From the NCBI GenBank assembly GCA_023457135.1, contig JAEWMO010000178.1, positions 1-27,002 on the forward strand: a DNA stretch of 27,002 nt, read 5' to 3'. The DNA is from Methanobacteriota archaeon (GTDB taxonomy: Archaea > Halobacteriota > Methanomicrobia > Methanomicrobiales > Methanoculleaceae). Position 1 is the stretch's first letter; each line of letters starts with the position of its first letter. The notes beneath the pieces were generated by a model. It was not told where the DNA came from, did no database searches, and worked only from the letters and a program-made list of their open reading frames with translations. The position numbers and the translations under genes are program-made. Shown piece after piece: positions 1 through 6,767 of the stretch.

Positions 1-1366
1 TGATCATCCGGCGCCGGTAGACGAGGCCGATCAGCCGGTACCACGCCTCCGGCACCTCGGCCGTCCGGTAGCGGAGGTGGCGCATCAGGCCGACGAACTC
101 CGCGATGCTCGCAAACCGGTCGAACCGCGAGCCGGAGAGCCGCCGGATGATGTCCCGGTGCCGGCCGTTGATGACGGCGAGGTCGCGGACGATCGCGTCG
201 GAGATCTCGCGGAACTCCTCGTTCTCCCGCACGTCGAGGTAGGTCGTGTGGAGGTGGAGGGAGAACGACGGGACGACCGCGTCCTCGCGGGCGTCCTTCA
301 GGGTGTAGGTGTAGACCGTCGGGCCGAGTGCCCGGTCGAGCGGCCCTCGGCGCTCCTCCCCCTCGACTGTCGCGGAGAGCCCCATCTTCCACTTCGCGGC
401 GACGGCGAGGGCTTTCCTGAACTGCAACCCCGCCCCGTGGTGCACCTCGTCGACGACCAGGAGGTCGGGCCGGTAGCGGTCCGGGGAGCGGTAGACTTTC
501 TGGAGCGTCTCGAACCGGATGACGAACCGGCCGCCGTACTCGAGCGGCACCGTATAGTCGGCGCCGGGGTTCCCGGCAAGGCCGAGCTTCTCCATCGCCT
601 CCCGCCGCCACTGGTTGAGGAGGGCGCGGGAGTGGGCGAGCACCAGGACCTCCAGCCGCCCGTGGACCTCGTAGAGCTTCAGGGCGGCGGCAAGCCCGAC
701 GAGGGTCTTCCCGCTCGCCGTCGCCATCTCAAGGATCCCCCTCCCGCCGGCACGGAGCCAGGCCTCGAGCGCCCGGCGCTGGTGTGGCCAGAGCGGGCAG
801 AGGAGGGTGGGCCGGGCGGCGAGGTCGGCAAGTGTCCCGGCCTCCTCGAGCCGTGCAGAAAACGCACCGGCACTCTCCGTCTCCGTGAGCCGGGAGAGGA
901 GTTCCATTGCAAAGAGGCCGCTCCCGACCGCAAAGATCGTCGAGACCTCGTCGATGATCTCCGGACGAAGTCCGGTCTCAAGGCCGATCTTCTTCAAGAC
1001 CGCGACCTTCTGGCTCTCCGGGAACGGGTGGAGTGTCCGGTAGCAGAGGTGGCGGAAGCGGGTGAACTCCGCGAGCGCTTCCGTCGGAATGCCGGCAGCT
1101 CCCGGCCGGCCGGAGAAGAGGAGGAGAGCGGTCTCTGCGACGTAACGCTCGAGCCGCTCATAGTGATCGCCGTTCGGGTCCAGCCGGAGGACGAAACGGC
1201 CGTCCTGGCGGAGAGCGTTCTCGTAGTAGTTCAGGAGCTCTTCGTCCGCCACCCCGAGCGCGGCGGCTGGCGGAAGCGGGTCGAGGACGCTTTTCTTGAA
1301 AGAGTCGAAGGTGAACCGGTCGGGGTCCGAGAGGTATTCGATCTCGTGTGGCAGGAACCGTCGCAT
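1..1366 (-). CDS. Superfamily II DEAD/DEAH-type helicase (C-terminus beyond window)
   Basis: Reading the minus strand from the ATG at 1366 gives an open frame of about 455 codons that leaves the window at base 1 without a stop. Residues 1 to about 185 are a helical region I do not recognise. A Q-like motif (PLWPHQRRALEAW, about 191-203) is followed by Walker A (MATASGKT, about 214-221), motif Ia (LVLAHSRALL), motif II DEVHHG (about 306-311) and motif III LSAT (about 330-333). These mark an ATP-dependent superfamily II nucleic-acid translocase, close to the type III restriction/UvrB-like 'DEAD/DEAH box helicase family'. The second RecA-like domain (motifs V and VI) is not in the window, so any extra nuclease or target-recognition domain is unknown. 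No strong Shine-Dalgarno motif or near TATA box is visible. DNA repair or phage defence are possible roles, but neither can be decided here. Confidence 0.85.
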   Translation of the reverse strand, partial: MRRFLPHEIEYLSDPDRFTFDSFKKSVLDPLPPAAALGVADEELLNYYENALRQDGRFVLRLDPNGDHYERLERYVAETALLLFSGRPGAAGIPTEALAEFTRFRHLCYRTLHPFPESQKVAVLKKIGLETGLRPEIIDEVSTIFAVGSGLFAMELLSRLTETESAGAFSARLEEAGTLADLAARPTLLCPLWPHQRRALEAWLRAGGRGILEMATASGKTLVGLAAALKLYEVHGRLEVLVLAHSRALLNQWRREAMEKLGLAGNPGADYTVPLEYGGRFVIRFETLQKVYRSPDRYRPDLLVVDEVHHGAGLQFRKALAVAAKWKMGLSATVEGEERRGPLDRALGPTVYTYTLKDAREDAVVPSFSLHLHTTYLDVRENEEFREISDAIVRDLAVINGRHRDIIRRLSGSRFDRFASIAEFVGLMRHLRYRTAEVPEAWYRLIGLVYRRRMI

Positions 1367-1759
1367 GGCTATCTCTGTGCATTCCTTACGGCCGGGGTAC
1401 CGTGCTGCACCAGGCACAGCCCGGCCGACGCTGCGTGACGGAAGGAACAGGTGCGCCGGGCGACGACCGTCACGCGGGTCCGGGAGGCCTCCGTTCCGGA
1501 ACGCTCTCCGGACAGCAGACACGGCAGGCCGTTTCTGGTCAACTCTGCATTCTGGTTGTGCCCCGGCCGGGTTAAACATTATCCGTATGCCACGGCCCGG
1601 ACAACCTCCACCGGCAGGCACCTGTACCCCACGGCATCCCCGGAAGAGTGCTCTCCGGCGAAGGCCCGGCCCCGCACCCGCCGGGAGGCCTTCCTCCCGC
1701 AGTTGCAAATAAGCCCCCTTCTTCGCGTTCGCGGCATTCAGGGAAGAAATTGCCGAAAT

Positions 1760-1782
1760 CCGGAACCCATCAGGGGTTCCGG
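1760..1782. repeat. Perfect inverted repeat (9-5-9) upstream of the synthetase promoter
   Basis: CCGGAACCC (1760-1768) is followed by ATCAG and then GGGTTCCGG (1774-1782), a perfect 9-bp dyad. It ends about 31 bp before the TATA box of the downstream gene, where archaeal activators and repressors often bind. It could equally form a hairpin ending a transcript, but no T-run follows it directly. Confidence 0.7.
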
Positions 1783-1810
1783 GACGAATTTATCATGTTG
1801 AATCATTACA

Positions 1811-1823
1811 AAACCTATAAAGC
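1811..1823 (+). promoter_or_regulatory. TATA/BRE promoter of the acyl-CoA synthetase gene
   Basis: The sequence AAACCTATAAAGC gives an A-rich BRE followed by a good archaeal TATA box (CTATAAAG). Transcription should start near 1845, leaving a 5' leader of about 105 nt before the ATG at 1953. Confidence 0.6.
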
Positions 1824-1864
1824 AGATATGAGACCACGCTGTAAGGTTCATTCCGACCTGCGGG

Positions 1865-1908
1865 TTCGGTTTTCCGAAGAACGGTCCATCTGCCAGAAAC
1901 ATGGACCG
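1865..1908 (+). promoter_or_regulatory. Two hairpins in the predicted 5' leader of the synthetase mRNA
   Basis: TTCGG-TTTT-CCGAA (1865-1878) is followed at once by CGGTCCAT (1882-1889), an 11-nt loop and ATGGACCG (1901-1908), an 8-bp perfect stem. Both lie between the predicted transcription start and the Shine-Dalgarno sequence GAGG (1942-1945). They could stabilise or regulate the mRNA; no known riboswitch class is recognised. Confidence 0.45.
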
Positions 1909-1952
1909 CAGTAACAGATGCTCATTAGACACCCACAACTTGAGGCGACAAC

Positions 1953-3995
1953 ATGGCAAAGAGAATGCTGAGCGAGTTCGAATCGTACGATCTCCTGAAA
2001 CAGTACGGTGTGCCGGTACCGGAGCATGCAATCGTCCAGACCCCTGCCGAAGCAAGTAAGGCGGCAGAGAAGATCGGCTTCCCGGTCGTCATGAAGATCT
2101 ATTCGCCCCAGATCATCCACAAGAGCGATGCCGGCGGCGTTATCGTCAGTATATCCTCCAAACAGGCTGCTGAGGAGGCATTCACGAAGATCGTCGCGAA
2201 CGCCAAGGCATACAATCCGGAAGCCGAGATCAAGGGCATCATCGTCGAGCAGCAGGCGGCGCCGGGGCTCGAACTGATCATCGGCGGGAAGACCGACCCG
2301 GCGTTCGGGAAGGTGCTCACCTTCGGTATGGGCGGCACCCTCGTCGAGCTGATGAAGGATGTCACCCTCCGGATCCTCCCGATCACCGAGGAGACCATCC
2401 GGCAGATGGTCAGGGAGATCCACGGCTACCCGATGATCCAGGGCTACCGCGGGACGAAGCCCCGGGACGAGGAGACGCTCGTCCAGGTCATGTGGGCGAT
2501 CAACTGCTTCTTCGCCGAGAACACCCACGTCGTGGAGTTCGACATCAACCCCATCAGGCTGTACGAGTCCGGAGCCTGCATCGTCGACGCCCGTATCTTC
2601 GTCGACGACGAGGCAGTCGAGAAAGTGGCAAAAGAGCGGCCGTTCGTGCCAATCGAGTACTTCACCCCCCGCTCGATCGCCGTCATCGGCGCCTCCTCGG
2701 AGCCGAAGAAGATGGGGTACGCCGTGATGCACAACCTGCTTCACTTCCCCGGACAGCTCTACCCCGTCAACAACAAACGTGGTGAGGTCCAGGGGCTCAA
2801 AGCCTATCCCTCCATCCTCGACATCCCGAACCCCGTCGACATGGCGGTCATCACCGTCCCCGCAAAGCATGTGCCGAGCGTCATCGAGGAGTGCGGGCAG
2901 AAGGGGGTCTCGATGGCGATCATCATCACCGCCGGGTTCAAGGAGATGGGCGAGGGCGGAAAGGCGCTCGAGGACCGGGTCCTTGAGATCGCCAAGCGTT
3001 ACGGCACGCGGATCATCGGCCCGAACTGCCTCGGCCTGATCGTCCCCCCGAAGGGCATCGACACCACCTACGTCCACCAGTCCCCGAAACCCGGCAACAT
3101 CGCCTTCATCTCCCAGAGCGGCGCCATCGTCAACACGGTGGTCGACTGGAGCATCAAGCAGGACATCGGCTTTTCGGCCGTCGTCTCGGTGGGCAACCAG
3201 GCGGACCTCAACTTCATCGACTACCTCCGGTTCGTGGAGCGCGACCCCAAGACCAAGGGCATCATCCTCTACATCGAGGAGATCCAGGACGGCAAGACCT
3301 TCATGAAGGTGGTCAGCGAGGTCGCGAAGACCAAGCCCGTCGTGGCGATCAAGTCCGGCTCCTCCGCGAAAGGCCAGGCGGCGGCTTCGTCCCACACGGG
3401 TTCGCTCTCCGGGTCGTATGACGTCTACATGGAAGCCTTCCGCGAGGCCGGCGTCATCCCCGTCCACACCCTGACCGGGGCATTCCAGGTCGCGGAGATG
3501 CTCGCGCTCCCGAAGGGCTACCCCCGGGGCAAGCGGGCGGTCGTGATCACGAACGCCGGCGGGTTTGCTGTGCTCTCCTCCGACTACGCCGAACGCTACG
3601 GCATCGACATCATCACCCTGCCGCAGAAAGTCCTGCAGGAACTCAACGAGCTCCTGCCCGAGTTCTGGAACAAGGGCAACCCGATCGACCTTCTCGGCGA
3701 CGCCAATGAGAAGCGGTTCGAGCAGACGTTCAGCGTCCTCGCCAAGCACCAGGACTGCTGGGATATCGCCTTCGTCGTCGGGTTCCCGAACCTGGTCATC
3801 GGCTCAGAGCAGCTCGCAAACCAGATCACCCGGTTCTCGGAGAAGACCGAGAACATGATCGTCGGGACGCTGCTCGGCGGCGAATCCATGGACCGGGGCC
3901 GCAAGGTCCTCAGGGAGAACGGGATCCCGAGCTTCGAGGAGCTCGACTTCACCTTCCGGGTGATGGGCAGGATCCTCTGGCAGAGATTCAGGTAA
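1953..3995 (+). CDS. ADP-forming acetate/acyl-CoA ligase, single chain, beta-alpha order
   Basis: The enzyme family interconverts acyl-CoA + ADP + Pi with free acid + CoA + ATP in the cytoplasm. The 680-residue chain starts with an ATP-grasp (beta-like) part at about 1-225, including HKSDAGG at 56-62. A Rossmann CoA-binding domain follows (IAVIGAS from 242, RIIGPNCLG near 353), then the succinyl-CoA-synthetase-like ligase region with SQSGA near 387. The loop AASSHTGSLSG contains His481, matching the phosphorylated histidine of archaeal ACD enzymes. The beta-alpha order is the reverse of the alpha-beta fusion known from several single-chain enzymes. GAGG at 1942-1945 supports the ATG at 1953. 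It has its own promoter and long leader, and it converges with a glycosyltransferase gene only 6 bp away. In a methanogen it may make acetyl-CoA from acetate or handle amino-acid-derived acids; the substrate cannot be read from sequence. Confidence 0.93.
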   Translation: MAKRMLSEFESYDLLKQYGVPVPEHAIVQTPAEASKAAEKIGFPVVMKIYSPQIIHKSDAGGVIVSISSKQAAEEAFTKIVANAKAYNPEAEIKGIIVEQQAAPGLELIIGGKTDPAFGKVLTFGMGGTLVELMKDVTLRILPITEETIRQMVREIHGYPMIQGYRGTKPRDEETLVQVMWAINCFFAENTHVVEFDINPIRLYESGACIVDARIFVDDEAVEKVAKERPFVPIEYFTPRSIAVIGASSEPKKMGYAVMHNLLHFPGQLYPVNNKRGEVQGLKAYPSILDIPNPVDMAVITVPAKHVPSVIEECGQKGVSMAIIITAGFKEMGEGGKALEDRVLEIAKRYGTRIIGPNCLGLIVPPKGIDTTYVHQSPKPGNIAFISQSGAIVNTVVDWSIKQDIGFSAVVSVGNQADLNFIDYLRFVERDPKTKGIILYIEEIQDGKTFMKVVSEVAKTKPVVAIKSGSSAKGQAAASSHTGSLSGSYDVYMEAFREAGVIPVHTLTGAFQVAEMLALPKGYPRGKRAVVITNAGGFAVLSSDYAERYGIDIITLPQKVLQELNELLPEFWNKGNPIDLLGDANEKRFEQTFSVLAKHQDCWDIAFVVGFPNLVIGSEQLANQITRFSEKTENMIVGTLLGGESMDRGRKVLRENGIPSFEELDFTFRVMGRILWQRFR

Positions 3996-4001
3996 CACCT
4001 C

Positions 4002-5582
4002 TCACCCATACGACCTTTTTTTGACCGGCTCCTCCGGACTCTCCCCCGGCACCTGTCTTCCCTCCCGCCGCCAGACGGCCAGGAACGACGAGAGGACGAG
4101 CAGCGTATACCCGGCCCAGAAGAACGGGATCACCGGTGCGCTACCACCCGCTTCCCCGGCGGCGAGCCGCAGGATACCGACAGCCATGGAGACCAGAATG
4201 GCAGCGATCACCAGGAGGACCGGCATGATCCTGACGCGGGGCGGACCGCCCTGCCCCGGCGCCACCTTCGGCGTCACGACGAACGGCAGGTCTTTGCCGG
4301 AGACGGCGTAGAGGATCGCCCGGGCGTAGACGAACGCGAGCGTGTTGAAGATCGCCTGCGAGAACGCAAGGTCGCGGAGGGAGTACTGCCGCTCGCGGAT
4401 GCTGATGACGACCTGGATGCCGATCACCACCACGAGCACCACGGCAAAGACCGACGGGAGCCATACCGGCAGGATCGGGATGGCGAAGAGCAGTGTCGCG
4501 ACGGGAAGGAGGAAGAGTGCCACGTTCACCCCGCCGAGCAGGTACATGGAGACGATCACGACGAACTCGATCCACTGGAGCGAGGGCATGCTCCGGGGGG
4601 CTGTCGCGAGGCTCCGGAAGATGGTCAGCAGGAGCCGGGTGTTCCCGTATGCCCAGCGGAGCTGCTGGGTGAAGTAGGCGGCAAGGTTCGGCGGCGCGAT
4701 CCCTTCGGCGTAGACCGCGTCGATGAAGATCCCCCGGCGTCCCCGGAGGTGGAACGCAAAAGCGGTGGCGATATCCTCGGCGATGCACGTCTCGTCCATG
4801 CCCCCGATGGCGGCAAGATGGCTCACCCGGAAGATGCAGTTTGAGCCGGTCAGCATGGCGGTCCGGTTGACGCAGAGCCCCCTGCAGACATGCTTGTTGT
4901 AGATGTGCTGCTGGTAGGAGAACGTGACGCTGATCGCATCGTTCTTCTCCGACCGGAAGAACTGCGGGGTCTGGACGAAGGAGGCGCCGGGGTCGGCCTC
5001 GAGGACCGGAATGAGATCGGCGAGGATCGCCGGTTTCACCTGCTGGTCGGCGTCGAGCACGAGGAGGTAAGGAGTCCTGCCGTCGAGGAGGGAGAGGGCG
5101 TGGTTGATCGCCCCGGCTTTAAAACCTCTCCGGTGGTCTCGATGGACGTAACGGACGTTGTATCTCCGGGCAAACTCCTGCATCGCCGCCCGTTTCCCCT
5201 CATCGGTGGAGTCGTCGAGGAGGAAGACCCGGAAGTCGTGGTAGGCGATCGCCGTGCATGCCCGGATACAGGCCTCGACGATACGGGGCTCCTCGTTGTA
5301 GACGGGAATGAAGACGGCAACGCCGGAACGGGCGGGACCGTCCCCTGCCGGAACTCCGGGATTCCCCCGGTAGGCATAGAGCGACCGCAGGAGATGGTCG
5401 GCGTAGCTTATGAACTGGATGACCCCGAACGCCGTGACCCCGACGAGGATGAGGGTGATCGCTCTTGCCGGGAGGCTCCAGCCGGCTCCGGTGAGTATCA
5501 GGTGGAGATCGTGCAGGAAGACGAGCGCTATCAACACCAGGAGCATGACGGTAAAGAGCGAGATGCGTGCTGTCGTCTTCAT
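4002..5582 (-). CDS. Membrane family-2 glycosyltransferase, cellulose-synthase-like
   Basis: This processive-type inverting glycosyltransferase probably polymerises or transfers sugars from nucleotide-sugars at the cytoplasmic membrane. With the start at 5582 it has 526 residues: two N-terminal membrane helices (about 8-30 and 40-60), a cytosolic GT2 domain from about 87 (VAVFIPVYNEE), and four or more C-terminal helices. Catalytic signatures are DDST (D123/D124), the DAD metal motif (177-179), the base aspartate in AED (D270) and QQLRW (306-310), the (Q/R)xxRW motif of cellulose and hyaluronan synthases. No PilZ domain is seen. The frame runs on to an ATG at 5690, but the TATA box lies at 5689-5698, so that ATG would precede the transcription start. 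The ATG at 5582 begins directly before the first membrane helix. A surface or extracellular polysaccharide is the likely product; which one is unknown. Confidence 0.88.
   Translation of the reverse strand: MKTTARISLFTVMLLVLIALVFLHDLHLILTGAGWSLPARAITLILVGVTAFGVIQFISYADHLLRSLYAYRGNPGVPAGDGPARSGVAVFIPVYNEEPRIVEACIRACTAIAYHDFRVFLLDDSTDEGKRAAMQEFARRYNVRYVHRDHRRGFKAGAINHALSLLDGRTPYLLVLDADQQVKPAILADLIPVLEADPGASFVQTPQFFRSEKNDAISVTFSYQQHIYNKHVCRGLCVNRTAMLTGSNCIFRVSHLAAIGGMDETCIAEDIATAFAFHLRGRRGIFIDAVYAEGIAPPNLAAYFTQQLRWAYGNTRLLLTIFRSLATAPRSMPSLQWIEFVVIVSMYLLGGVNVALFLLPVATLLFAIPILPVWLPSVFAVVLVVVIGIQVVISIRERQYSLRDLAFSQAIFNTLAFVYARAILYAVSGKDLPFVVTPKVAPGQGGPPRVRIMPVLLVIAAILVSMAVGILRLAAGEAGGSAPVIPFFWAGYTLLVLSSFLAVWRREGRQVPGESPEEPVKKRSYG
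4016..4022 (+). terminator. T7 run ending the synthetase transcript
   Basis: Seven consecutive T residues lie about 20 bp after the synthetase stop. Archaeal transcription often ends at such runs without a hairpin. The run falls inside the last codons of the convergent glycosyltransferase gene, where it encodes Lys-Lys. Confidence 0.45.
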
Positions 5583-5688
5583 AAAGGGTCCCACCGATCT
5601 CCGGAGAGTCTCACGAGGGCTCGGAAGCCCGCAGGGTCCCGTGCGCCGGAACGTGCGAGAGGACTCGGATACCACCCATCGTATCGGC

Positions 5689-5698
5689 ATATTTAAAG
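5689..5698 (-). promoter_or_regulatory. TATA box of the glycosyltransferase gene
   Basis: On the minus strand the sequence reads ACCTTTAAATATGCC, a good BRE/TATA. The predicted start of transcription is near 5668, giving a leader of about 85 nt before the ATG at 5582 and excluding the upstream ATG at 5690. Confidence 0.6.
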
Positions 5699-5772
5699 GT
5701 TATGGGTGCAGGCCGGACAGACACCGGATCGGGCTCTTCGCAGACGGCAGGACCCCGGGGACCCCACCGACA

Positions 5773-5782
5773 CGATAAAATA
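5773..5782 (+). promoter_or_regulatory. TATA box of the superoxide dismutase gene
   Basis: CGATAAAATA sits about 25 bp upstream of 5804, so the transcript should begin at or within a few nucleotides of the first start codon, a nearly leaderless mRNA. Confidence 0.55.
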
Positions 5783-5803
5783 GATCGCTCTCTAACAGGG
5801 CGA

Positions 5804-6442
5804 ATGATACCTATGGCTGAACAGAAGATGGCAACGGCCCTGAAGAAATACGAGCTGCCGCCCCTCCCCTATGCATCGGACGCCCTCGAGCCGCATATCT
5901 CGAAGGAGCAGCTCACCCTGCACCACGATAAGCACCACCAGGCCTACGTCACCGGCGCGAACGCCAATCTCGAGAAACTCGAGAAAGCGCGCCAGGAAGG
6001 CGCTGAAGTGGACATGAAAGCGCTCTTGAAAGAACTCTCGTTCAACATCGGCGGGCATGTCCTGCATACCCTCTTCTGGCCGACCATGGCCCCGGCCGGG
6101 AAAGGCGGCGGCGGGAAGCCGGGCGGCGCCCTTGCCGACCGGATCGACCGGGAGTGGGGGTCCTTTGACCGGTTCAAGGCCGAGTTCACGAAGGCGGCCG
6201 CAAGCGCCGAAGGGTCGGGCTGGGCAGCGCTGGCACACGATGCCCTGACCGACCGGCTCATGATCATGCAGATCGAGAAGCACAACAACCATGTCTACCC
6301 GACGTTTGAGATCCTGATGGTGCTCGATGTCTGGGAGCACGCATATTACGTCGATCACCGGAACAACCGGGCCGGGTTCATCGAGGCGTTCTGGAACGTC
6401 GTGAACTGGGATACCGTGAACAAGCGTCTCGGGAACCTCTAA
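5804..6442 (+). CDS. Superoxide dismutase, Fe/Mn family
   Basis: The enzyme converts superoxide to oxygen and hydrogen peroxide in the cytosol. The 212-residue protein has the two-domain Fe/Mn fold. Likely metal ligands are His40 in LTLHHDKHHQAYV, His88 in GGHVLHTLFW, and Asp175 and His179 in DVWEHAYYVDH. GGH before the second histidine resembles the manganese type, while the KHNNH segment in the C-terminal half is more archaeal, so the metal is left open (Fe, Mn or cambialistic). The start is either ATG 5804 or ATG 5813. The TATA box predicts a transcript starting near 5804, and AGGG (5797-5800) lies upstream. It stands alone, divergent from the glycosyltransferase and followed by a T-run. 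An iron-sulfur HdrD-like gene comes next downstream, but 325 bp away. Confidence 0.95.
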   Translation: MIPMAEQKMATALKKYELPPLPYASDALEPHISKEQLTLHHDKHHQAYVTGANANLEKLEKARQEGAEVDMKALLKELSFNIGGHVLHTLFWPTMAPAGKGGGGKPGGALADRIDREWGSFDRFKAEFTKAAASAEGSGWAALAHDALTDRLMIMQIEKHNNHVYPTFEILMVLDVWEHAYYVDHRNNRAGFIEAFWNVVNWDTVNKRLGNL

Positions 6443-6767
6443 TTCTCCCTCTTTTTCTGTCCTCCTTCCGCCCCGATACGCCGGCCACCGCCTCTCCCAT
6501 GGTTTTTCAGGCCGTACGGCGATGACGGGAAGCCAATGCTTCCGTGGGCTTCTCACCGGCACGGTGCGGGGGATCCCGATCCAAACCATTAAGTGATCCT
6601 CGCAGGATCGTATCCCGACGACGTTATGAACACGGGGGGAGCGATGAATCGATACTGGAAGCGATGCAGGCCGTTCGACGGGCCTGCACGCTCGCCGGGA
6701 GAATGGTCGGCAGCCGGTCTTCGGATATGCAGCACAGAGGCCGCGGGGACGGGCCCCGGGTTGCACC
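6443..6767. other. 325-bp intergenic region with two hairpins
   Basis: No coding sequence is supported. Apart from the T-rich tract at its left end, the region holds two perfect hairpins: GATCCT-CGC-AGGATC (6595-6609) and TGCAGGCC-GTTCGACG-GGCCTGCA (6665-6688). No clear TATA box for the downstream iron-sulfur protein was found; ATTAAG near 6589 is only a weak candidate. Confidence 0.45.
6446..6458 (+). terminator. T-rich terminator after superoxide dismutase
   Basis: A pyrimidine tract with five consecutive T residues (6452-6456) begins a few bases after the stop codon, as expected for an archaeal oligo-T terminator. Confidence 0.5.

Larger units (their letters stand above)
1367..1952. other. 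586-bp intergenic region between divergent genes
   Basis: No convincing gene is seen here; short frames have no recognisable protein features. The right half is much more AT-rich than its surroundings and holds a 9-bp-arm palindrome (1760-1782), a TATA box (1814-1822) and two leader hairpins (1865-1908) for the synthetase gene. The left part (1367-1740) contains isolated AT-rich patches, such as 1572-1583 and 1702-1710, which could be promoters for the minus-strand helicase or a small RNA. I cannot assign them. Confidence 0.5.

Noticed and set aside
77..1438. Long plus-strand open frame opposite the helicase gene
   Set aside because: Its translation is rich in Glu, Arg, Val and Pro without motifs, as expected for the antisense of a GC-rich gene; the minus strand carries clear helicase motifs.
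1848..3749. Minus-strand open frame of over 600 codons opposite the acyl-CoA synthetase
   Set aside because: It has no recognisable domain, is Asp/Leu/Val-rich low-complexity antisense, and the plus strand encodes a complete known enzyme.
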